A DNA stretch of 64,000 bases from Albugo candida (taxonomy: Eukaryota; Oomycota; Peronosporomycetes; Albuginales; Albuginaceae). Below are positions 55,710 to 64,000 of the stretch, piece after piece (the stretch's first letter is position 1; every line of letters begins with the position of its first letter). A program made the translations under genes and the position numbers. The notes beneath the pieces were generated by a model. The model saw nothing but the letters and a program-made list of their open reading frames with translations, did not search any database and was not told the DNA's origin. The stretch is from NCBI GenBank assembly GCA_905220665.1, contig CAJNAR010000167.1, forward strand, positions 124,001 through 188,000, in the 5' to 3' direction.

Positions 55710-56528
55710 ATGGGAGCCGGAAGCTCACTAGCGCGTGCTAAATCCGTCAGGATTCTAGTCTTCCCACGATGTAGGACCACTTCTCATCGAATTGGCGATC
55801 AGAATGCTGTCGAAGTGATTGATAGGACGTCCGAAGTGACGAAAACGCGAATGTCAAAGACTAAAATCAATGCTCGAATTATTGATACATTACGAAATCT
55901 CAAACTGAAAAGAGACAATTCGCACGCTTTGAATCTCGAGCGAATAATCCTCAAGTTTGGTGTCGCTCGTGCTGCGTTCGATAGTCTGCGTGAAATTTAC
56001 GATGAATTTGCAGAAGATGATGGGTTGACGTATGTCGGACTCAAGTTGGCGCTCAAAGCTCTTGGCACGACAATACTGGACCAAGATTTGCAGGAGATTT
56101 TCTTCGAGTCTGATGTCGTTCGAGATAATTCACTCAGTATGAATGAGTTTGTTGTATCGCTCGCAATTGGCCATCTTTTGGGATTACTGCAAACTTCCGA
56201 ATCTAGAAAAGCTTCAAGTAGCAGCAAGCGCGATTCAGAGTGCAGTCCATCTTTAGGAGACAACGAACTTGATGTTGTCGTCAAGATGTTTGATCTTTTG
56301 ATCTCTGCGTACCTTTTATTCGATGCCGATGGTAGTGGAATGATCGATTCGAACGAAGTGTTGAAAGTCATCAATCCCAAGACAACCTCAGGTCGGGCAG
56401 GGAATCACACTGAAAGAAGTGGAATCGGAGAAGCTCGAATCAAGGAACTAGACGTCAATGAGGACGGAACGATTACATTCCAGGAATTTGTTTTGACATT
56501 TCAAGGCTGGGTAGGTGTGGATGATTGA
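55710..56528 (+). CDS. N-myristoylated EF-hand calcium sensor
   Basis: 272 residues, one exon. MGAGSSLARA gives Gly2 and Ser6, a fitting myristoylation start; basic residues nearby would aid membrane binding. Four helix-loop-helix units can be traced. Two have good calcium loops: DADGSGMIDSNE near residue 207 and DVNEDGTITFQE near 251. The two N-terminal units (around EFAEDDGLTYVGLKLALK and SDVVRDNSLSMNEF) are degenerate. The layout resembles the regulatory part of calcium-dependent kinases or calcineurin-B-like sensors. No kinase domain is attached. It is divergent from the FHA gene (219 bp between ATGs). Confidence 0.8.
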   Translation: MGAGSSLARAKSVRILVFPRCRTTSHRIGDQNAVEVIDRTSEVTKTRMSKTKINARIIDTLRNLKLKRDNSHALNLERIILKFGVARAAFDSLREIYDEFAEDDGLTYVGLKLALKALGTTILDQDLQEIFFESDVVRDNSLSMNEFVVSLAIGHLLGLLQTSESRKASSSSKRDSECSPSLGDNELDVVVKMFDLLISAYLLFDADGSGMIDSNEVLKVINPKTTSGRAGNHTERSGIGEARIKELDVNEDGTITFQEFVLTFQGWVGVDD

Positions 56529-57394
56529 CTAGACATTTTGTAGCTTTTGACCGCAGTCCAATTAATCAATCAAAGTACCGAGTAGTAAAATATAAGGAGG
56601 TTTTATTTGATCGTTTGTCTCAAAGTAGAGACGTTTTGTGAAAGAGCAGATGAAGCAATCTTTATAGTGGCGCTTCCTGATGGGCTTTGTAGCGCGCGTG
56701 AGCTTCATGTACCTGTATGGGCACACCAAGAGAGCAATTCAAATTGATATTCTCTTAACAATGCGCTGATCATCCGATTTTGCTTTGTAGTTAACAGTTA
56801 CGAGATACTGTAGTCCTTTTATGAAAGAAATAGCGTTAGTGGACGTGATGAGCTACGGCTTTTGTGAGAGTAAATCTGATCGGTAGTGAGGTTGTGAGCA
56901 AAGGAATGTCTGTGTGTTCCGATTCCCGTTGCCGATGGTTTTGGCGAGCCGTCGTAAGGACTGATTCTTTAGAATCTTGATGAGAATAGAAGCATACCGA
57001 TTCTCATTGTAAGGAAGAATCGATATCAACGCGGATCCGCGGTAGTCTCATAGGCGTGGTTTCTAAAGCTTCTGATACCTCGCAAAGGCGACTACAACAA
57101 TTATTGCGAGAAGGAACTGCGCCTCCGTAGTCACATTCATTCCAAAATATGAGTGATACTCTTCTCGCGTCGATGATCATATTCAGTGTATTGAAAAGCG
57201 CCTTTCAAAATTATGATTCGGCCATTTGATACGAATGACATTTTCCTGCAACAATTGATCGAAACATCAGGCATTCCACACCTCGCGTACCATTTCTCCG
57301 TCGGTCGCTCTATGACAAAGCTTTTAGTAATCTGATCCTTTTAGAACACAACGCCGTTTAGGAAGAAAATTAGGTCTATTCAATTCGTTTACTC
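56529..57394. other. gene-free stretch
   Basis: No coding sequence, repeat or RNA gene is supported between the EF-hand gene and the 3' end of the aminoacylase gene. Confidence 0.45.
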
Positions 57395-59008
57395 TCAATG
57401 CGTGAAAAGCTTATCGAACAACTCGACGTAGAATGTGATTCCTTCAAGAAACACGGTTTGGTGTAGCTTTTCATTGTGCTCATGCAGCAAGATTGGCGTA
57501 TTTCTCATTGGTGAGAAACCAAATGCAGGAATGCCAAGTTGGCGAATAAATCGGCTATCGGTAGCAGCGGGAAATACTTCAGTTTCCAATTCAACTCCAA
57601 ATTGCTACCAGTGACACAATTGAGCTCTTCTCCCAATGAATCATGTATCATGGCAATTGTACCTTGCTGACCGACTGGAATACCTGCCACCATTGATTAT
57701 CGTCATCCAATTTTGTTGTGTAATGTTCGTACAGCGAGTTTTTCTGTGCAAACTCCCACGATAATCCTTCTTCAGCACACCATTCGTCCAGCATTGCCTA
57801 CAAATAAAAAGCACATGAATCCTTCAATATCGATCGTGTTGCTACTTACTTTGAATGATAATATGTCTAAATGAGGTGAGATTCTGACGTCAAAACCAGC
57901 AATGGCTTCGGTCGGTATGACGTTGAGCGCATACGTCTCCCCTCCATCAACCGATACGCCACTTTTGAGATGTGTCAAATTGATTGTGGTGACATCACCC
58001 AAAGTCCTTTTCTTCATGTCACCGTGTTTGCATCCATCATCGATATGGAGCATTGCTTCTTGTGCCTTCCGAAACTCTAATGCCTGTCGCAACCACGTAA
58101 GATTGATTCGTTCGCCTGTACAGCCAGGATGTTGACCTTGTTGCAAATTTCGATTATTTTAGAGGTCGCAGTATTAGCGATAAAGCGACTCCCATGACCC
58201 GTGGGGCCTTCCGCTTTGACATAAAGCCACCAAGGAACCCGTTCACCGTAAAAAACCGTGTACGCTTCCTTTGGATTTGCAAGACCTTCATCAAATACAC
58301 ACGCAATCGGTTCCAATTGCTTAAACTCCTCGCTTTGCAAAAAGGCATTCATGCCGTCAGCGCCTCCAATTTCTTCATCCGGTACAAACAATAAGTGAAT
58401 ATCGCGTTCTGGAGTGAATCCCTTATCTCGTGTCTTCATCCGACGTATCGCCTCCACATACTGAATGCAGACTGATTTCATATCTTGCGCACCCCGACCA
58501 TAAATGTATCCATCTGGAAGCACTTTTGGCTGCAAACTACATTCAGTAAATCAAAATAAGCAATAAAGCTATCTCTCACCTGAAAAGGATCGGAATCCCA
58601 TTTTTCTCTCATTGCAGGAACGACATCGTAATGGGAATTGAGGATGATGCAAGGTAGCGATGAATCAATGCCTTTCCATGTAGCCTTTGGACGTAAAACT
58701 CAAGTCAAAAGAGACTTATTGCAAAGAGTTGAGTAGGTACCAAAACAATCGGCTTTTTCTCGATCAAATCGAGTATTCTCACGTGTAACCCAACTTTATA
58801 ACGCGATAAGCAAATGAGCTGAAATGATTCGCATCAAAATACCTTCTTTGGTGTAATTTTGAATCCATAAAGCACACTTCATTACATAGTTAGACTACGC
58901 TATCATCTCATAGTACCTCACCTTTTGGTAACTTCCGTTTGGTCCTTCTCCGCTCACAGTTGGAATCGCAAGCAGCTCCAGGAAGCGTGTTATCGCAATA
59001 CGCTCCAT
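57395..59008 (-). CDS. ACY1: aminoacylase-1 (M20 family N-acyl-amino-acid amidohydrolase)
   Basis: Eight exons (minus): 58922-59008, 58843-58876, 58741-58793, 58580-58684, 58137-58529, 57850-58083, 57663-57797 and 57395-57604, giving 416 residues (animal ACY1 is about 408). It hydrolyses N-acetyl amino acids to free amino acid and acetate in the cytosol, using two zinc ions. The metal motifs are NSHYDVVP, YGRGAQDMK and FVPDEEIGG (catalytic Glu-Glu), plus AATDSRFIR and a late LLHEHNEKLH. The signature PAFGFSPM-x-NTPILLHEHNE is characteristic of ACY1. Introns are 45-58 nt; one exon is just 34 nt. All joins restore phase and family alignment. It is divergent from the carrier gene at 59266. Confidence 0.92.
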
Positions 59009-59265
59009 GCGTACAAGCTTTCACGGTACATGCGGCTATAAAGGTTAACAGTATATAAAGTACATACGGTACAATATCAAATGTGACATGAACGTAAACG
59101 CATCACGGTTACGCGAAGGTTGCTTGTATGAAGGCTCAGCCATTCGTTGTGCTACTTGTGCTCAATTGATTCCTAGGAACATTTCTCTCTCTATACGCAA
59201 AGAACTGTCATCTATTTCCGAAAGCGATTCACGTCACAGAGTCGATAAGCGCATCACTCTGTGTA

Positions 59266-60761
59266 ATGGACCTTTTGAAGCCGGTACGCAAAGCAGTCAC
59301 CGATCCGCAGCTACCGCAATCAAGCCTACATGAACCTAGCATGATTGACGAAGATTGGGAGGAATGGAGTCCCGAAAAAGGATCGTTCTTGCACCATATG
59401 ATGGCAGGATCTGCAGCAGGTGTGGCAGAACACGTATCTATATTCCCAATTGACACAATTAAAGTGCGAAGTCCGACAATTCGTTGCGTGCATTTGGACT
59501 GAATATGTCGTTATGCTTCAAACACGTAGACTCACATGCAATGCGAACAATGTCATTGGAGCGGTAGTAGTAGCAAATCCTCAGCCTTAGAAACCCTCCG
59601 AAGGCTTTTAAAGGAAGAAGGACCGCTTCGATTGTTTCGGGGAGTCAGCACAATGCTGGGCGCGAGCTTACCCGCGCATGCATTGTATTTCTCGATATTT
59701 GAATATGCAAAGCGAACATTTGGTGCGAATTGCGCGGAACCAACGCCTTTTGCTTCGGGTACATACGTATTTGGTAAATAGATGGCTGTATCGGGCTAAA
59801 AAGCGCGCTTTTTCGCCAGGTGCGGCGGGAGTATGCGGGACGATATGTCATGATCTCATTATGACCCCAATGGATGTACGATTCCGTATTGAATCTCATC
59901 AATGTCATCGTTGTGAAGAAGGGCTGTCTGTATTTCGTTAGCTCGTGAAACAGCGTCTACAGCTAGGATACTACAGCGGAGTGTGGAACTGTATGAAAAC
60001 AGTGCGTGCGAATTGGACCTCAAAGGGTATCGATATTGACTCATATTGGTAGATCACACGCACCGAAGGATTACGAGCGTTTTACATCAGTTTTCCCACG
60101 ACGCTGCTCATGAATCTTCCATACAGTATGATTATGGTGTCTGCCAATGAATCCTTCAAAAAGATGCTCAATCCGACCGGAGAAATGAATGTGATTGCTT
60201 ATCTCTCATCCGGTGCAGCAGCTGGAGCTTTGGTACGCATTCGATGACACTGCATACGATCTGTTGCCAACTGTGTGATGTATCAGGCAGGCGCATTGAC
60301 GAATCCGTTGGATGTCGCGAAAACGAGATTACAGACCCAAAACATTTTTGTAGAAAACGAAATTGCGGTATTGATGTCCTCAACGTGTATCACAAGTCTT
60401 TGACGATCAATGTACGTATCTGTGCATGCTAGTGTCATCAAGTGCCATGCAAGCAATTGGAGTCAGTCCATCGAACACAAAGCGCTTCGTTGTCGCACAC
60501 ATTGGCTCGAGAGAAGGTAAGTCTTGTTGTTGGTGACATTTCTTGATGCTCAACGTCGATGTCTATCAGCCAGAACACGTCTTGCGACCACGCGTGCAAT
60601 ATCGTGGTCTCGTGGACACTCTGATCCAAATCGGCACACAAGAAGGCATCGGAGGCTACTTTAGAGGAGTATGTCCTCGTTTGCTGCTCCACGCTCCGTC
60701 CGTTGCGATATCCTGGACAACTTTTGAAGTCCTTAAGAAGATACTGGACCCAGATTCTTGA
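59266..60761 (+). CDS. mitoferrin-type mitochondrial carrier
   Basis: Eight exons: 59266-59463, 59530-59758, 59820-59875, 59942-60001, 60053-60232, 60287-60367, 60433-60516 and 60570-60761, giving 359 residues. Three carrier repeats are present, with signatures FPIDTIKTHMQ, TPMDLVKQRLQLGYYSGVWNC and NPLDVAKTRLQTQ. The phrase SGAAAGALAGALTNPLDVAKTRL and the RLQLGYYSGV pattern are typical of mitoferrin (Mrs3/4, SLC25A28/37), which imports iron across the inner membrane. An N-terminal acidic segment and a loop insertion before the last repeat (exon 7) are specific to this protein. Introns are 51-66 nt. It would supply iron for Fe-S proteins such as SDHB. Confidence 0.88.
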
Positions 60762-61052
60762 GTGTGCAAAGAAAGACATCGTATAGCCGCCAACCACACT
60801 GCATCGACGCATTGTCGAGATACTGGATCGTGCGTACAGAAATCATCAATTTTGTGATAGAGAAACTCGTGTGCAAAAATATGAGACTATCTTATACTTT
60901 TAATTATCATCGCCTGGCGGGAGCATTTTGGGGGTTGATCGATGGGGTTTTCACGCTTGGATGCTGCTGCTTCTCTTCTGGCAGCTGATTTTCTATCACA
61001 AGACTGAGCTGCTCTTTTACTCGAAAATTTGATCTGTAGACTCAACTTCACT

Positions 61053-62937
61053 TCAAAGCAATTGGGGAAGAAGACTTGTGCTCCCATCTAGGTATTGAGG
61101 TCTGGACTGGATCGGATACCGAGCTGAATTAGTCGGCATGATCGAAGTATCAGCGGACCGTACACTAGCACGGCATAGTGGGCAAGAATGCTCTCGATAC
61201 AGCCATTCTGAAACACACTCTTCACAGAAAATATGGGAGCAGCTCAATTTGACTGGACGCTTCATTCGCTCATAACATATCGAGCAATCCGGGGAACCAG
61301 CTTCCACTACGTCTTCTTCGGTCACATACGTTCCAAACTCAAGATTCAGTGATAGAAAAGAGCGAATCAATGTATAGATCGTCTGTGCCTGAAGCGCAAG
61401 AACCAAAGCCTGATGCAACAATGAGCAGTAACCAAAATATTTTCCGAGAAAGGTGCTTTACCTTCATGAAAATGTATGCAAATGTCACGGCATCTGCGAC
61501 GGATTCCGTCGAGCCAATCTGAGTAAACGCTGTAGCATAAAGAAAAAGCCTCGAGGACGATAGTTGCGTACCTGATAATACGTGCACCACGGCACTCCAG
61601 CCAACGCGGAGCGTGTGAAAATGGAGACGACTTCGATGATTGCAAGAAGCTTTCTCTAAAAGTGACATGAAGAGTGAGGTATGAAATCGACACCCTCGAG
61701 AAATTGGATCTCACTTTGCGTCGATAATAGAGAACGTGCCAATTTGGACCGCTTGAAGAGAGCCTAGCGGAAGTATCGTCATCATGCATATCATTTTCAT
61801 GCTCTAATCTTGTGAGTTCCGAGTCGGGCAAAGTCGTGTGCGTTCTCCTGTAAAAAGCAGTACTCGATCCACACAGCTTTACAAGCGCTTGACATTTCAC
61901 CATAAATTGTGTCCATACTTCTAATGTCATTGCGGTTGCCATTGCTTTCAGAATGATACTGAAAAGCCGAATAATAAAGTCTAACGCGTGAATGATCAGC
62001 ACCTCTACTTCATAGGAGCCTGAATTATCGTACCATTCACGAGAATCGCGCCAATCACTTTCCAAAATAAATCTTTGCCTGCTACATCGCTCTTCGAATC
62101 AAATGAATCCGTCTGAAGGAACAAATTCTTTTTGAATTGGCGGTACGGATTGATATCTCCATTGACACATGCGAGCGCAAATATATCGATAATACAAATT
62201 GCAGCGATTCCAAAAACCTTGTAAATGTTCACATTCTCTTTCAGTACGATCTGACCTCGAAGTCGTTGGTCGAGACCCATTATCGATAGACTTCCCGTCA
62301 CAAGGATAAAAATGCCCAATGTATGTTGATACGCAAAATGCAATAGGAATAAAGAGAGAAATGGGAGTGATTGATGACATCGACGATACAGATTCTTCAA
62401 TTCTTCGTATAAAGAGAGATCCGTCTCATCATTTCCATTTTCCGGCTCGGTTCCTCCCTCTGACTCTCCATTTTCTAACGGAAGTATCTGATTCCTTCTC
62501 TGTGAAGCTGAATTGGAATTGGTACCGTCTGTAATTCCATCCCGGCTTTGCTCTTCCACAGGAAGCCCAGATGGAGTATGTTCCAAAGGCCCCGACGTCG
62601 TGAGTAGCTGCTGGTTGATTCCACGCAATCGATCGATTTGAACGCGGAGAATCTGACTTGAGAGACATCGAAATGTGCTGGAATCGATAGTAATGGTACT
62701 GCTTTGCGGTTCTTCCAGGGCAGCATCCGAGACGCCATTTTCAGGAGCCAACAAAGCGATCCTTTGTGTTACATTTTCACTCATTTGCGTGTTTTCCGCG
62801 ACGTTTAAAGGCGTACTGCTTGTCGTTTCGCACGAAAGCGTACGTTCCGTGTCGTCCATCCGCTCAACCTCTCGTACACCATCCCCATCAGCGCAAATAA
62901 TCGCTGATTCCGAAGGAATCACGGGATAGAGAACCAT
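61053..62937 (-). CDS. RNFT-like transmembrane RING-finger E3 ligase
   Basis: Exons (minus): 62034-62937, 61715-61980, 61572-61655, 61462-61518 and 61053-61409, giving 555 residues. The frame is open upstream to 63009 but begins at TTG, so the ATG at 62937 is used. A polar, disordered N-terminus of about 200 residues precedes several hydrophobic helices (LPFLSLFLLHFAYQHTLGIF, VFGIAAICIIDIFALAC, FWKVIGAILVND). A C-terminal RING-HC follows: CSICYERM, CSHIFCEECV, CPLC. Order and spacing match RNFT1/RNFT2 and plant RING-membrane proteins that act in ER quality control. The joined FWKVIGAILVNDFIIRLFSIILK aligns residue for residue with RNFT, which fixed the first intron. Confidence 0.85.
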
Positions 62938-63578
62938 TTTAAAGTGTAGAGACAATAGAGAAAACAAAGTGTTTATTGGCTTAAAAAACACTGTCAATCG
63001 GATGCGCAAAATGGTACTTTGTTACTGCTATTACGCGCGTTCTCTTTCAATTGAACAGGTGGATGTGGGTGTCGTGTCCATACGTAAAAGCATACAAAAT
63101 GCGTACAGTCTTATTAGCTCACATGTCAATCGCTGACGCAACGTAAATCGAAGAAAAAGCAGTAAGAAAAGTGATGGAGTAGCGACACAAAAATCGAATA
63201 TAAAATCACACACAACGATTTCATGTGTTACGCAGACACACTGACGGAACGGATTGTCATCTGTGTGCTTTGTCCATCGCATTCGAATCTTTTTAGATTT
63301 ACACTCTCTGTCCCCGTCTCTGCATAACTATTGTTCCATCGATATTCTTTCGTATTGGCTGAAAGTTTTGGTCTAAAATTGAGACATCGATGCATTTCCA
63401 CTTCTCTTTACTATTGAACGGTTTCCGCGAAAATAGAATAATTGTCGAGCTTCCTGCTTTCCCACCGCTCGGCAATCCGACTGATCTTAAGACTTTAGTT
63501 TTCGCAAGTACGAGTGCATACTGTGACCCAATTGAGATCTCACTAAAGCTCGACCAAAGCTCAGATCTCTACTAAATC
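62938..63578. other. divergent intergenic region
   Basis: 640 bp between the RING E3 gene (minus) and the Myb-like gene (plus). Small open frames on both strands are not supported as genes. Confidence 0.4.
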
Positions 63579-64000
63579 ATGTCGGCTACATCGGGTTTGG
63601 CTGCATCTCGCGATGAGGGTTTTGTGGCCAAAACAGTAGCCGTCAATGAGTCTATTTGCGATGTGACATTAGAACCGCATTGGATGCGGCCTTTGTCCGC
63701 TAAGAGCCTGAAAACTTCGCCACGAAAGAGGGAGAGGACAGATAGTTTATCGCAACAATTGGCACCTCCAATATCGCAACGACAGAAATCTCAGGATAGT
63801 TGTGATCAGGAGAAGCTTCAATCTGTGAGCATGCATGAGGCATCATTGGGCAAAGCTGATACGCAATTCAATTCTACGATTGGTACTAAAACTAATTTAG
63901 CAAAGGAAAAGAGCAATCCCAGGAGGTGGACAAAGCAGGAGGTACGATGAAAGTACTCGTTACAGAATTGTCAATGGCTGGGTCTCTTACAGGATGAAGC
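63579..64000 (+). CDS. Myb/SANT-domain protein, 5' end only
   Basis: Exon 1 (63579-63941) encodes 121 residues of mainly Ser/Lys-rich disordered sequence with a basic cluster (SPRKRER), a possible nuclear signal. It ends NPRRWTKQE. A 51-nt intron (GTACGA...CTCTTACAG) leads to a new exon starting at 63993 with Asp-Glu. The joined WTKQEDE is the usual beginning of a Myb repeat (W-T-x-E-E-D). The gene runs off the window, so the number of repeats and full length cannot be judged. It is divergent from the RING E3 gene. Confidence 0.65.

Overview
The window looks like nuclear DNA of an oomycete, most like an obligate biotrophic white rust (Albugo type); the genus is inference. The evidence: spliced genes with very short GT-AG introns (mostly 45-66 nt), matches to the oomycete core promoter (TCATTYY initiator followed by CAWTTT) just upstream of secreted-protein genes, a flagellar SHIPPO-repeat protein, nucleus-encoded SDHB and ATP synthase subunit b, and tightly packed genes in the right two thirds. 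No rRNA, tRNA, CRISPR array or intact transposon was recognised.

Layout. 1-20.7 kb is gene-poor. It holds a degenerate ~100-bp tandem repeat (1.75-2.1 kb) next to a small secreted PAN/Apple-like gene (2382-2978). It also holds two arms of an inverted duplication, 6602-8433 and 18229-20674, separated by about 9.8 kb with no supportable gene. Each arm carries a promoter, a secreted glycine-rich cysteine protein gene and an SDHB gene. The right-arm SDHB is intact. The left-arm copy is a pseudogene with a 44-nt frameshifting deletion and a damaged start region.

20.8-26.4 kb is dense: a three-PDZ protein, a four-helix membrane protein, a small conserved protein, and a Tudor-like/OTU/UIM deubiquitinase. 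26.4-28.9 kb is sparse and contains a perfect 135-bp direct repeat. 28.9-51.1 kb is very dense: a Siw14-like phosphatase, a STRIP/Far11 STRIPAK subunit, a secreted Thr/Ser-rich protein, a tail-anchored protein, a Polycomb PCGF RING protein, a double-psq HTH protein, a COPI-associated membrane protein, coiled-coil proteins, a 1048-residue PH/chalcone-isomerase-like/PH membrane protein, a putative flagellar trio (EF-hand, coiled coil, SHIPPO), ATP synthase subunit b, and a membrane-anchored prolyl 4-hydroxylase.

51.1-54.1 kb is a second sparse island with one tiny secreted gene. 54.1-64 kb is dense again: an FHA/UBZ/UIM protein, a myristoylated EF-hand protein, aminoacylase-1, a mitoferrin-type carrier, a RING membrane E3, and the 5' end of a Myb-like gene.

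Functional threads. Three secreted genes (7694-8284, 18382-19422, 52805-53014) share signal peptide, 5' leader and proximal promoter, so they look like a co-regulated, fast-diverging effector-like family. The dense blocks encode mitochondrial energy and iron supply (SDHB, ATP synthase b, mitoferrin), ubiquitin signalling (OTU, FHA/UBZ/UIM, RNFT-like RING, PCGF) and flagellar/cytoskeletal parts. Exon joins were worked out by hand from reading frame, splice sites and family alignment; no transcript data were available.
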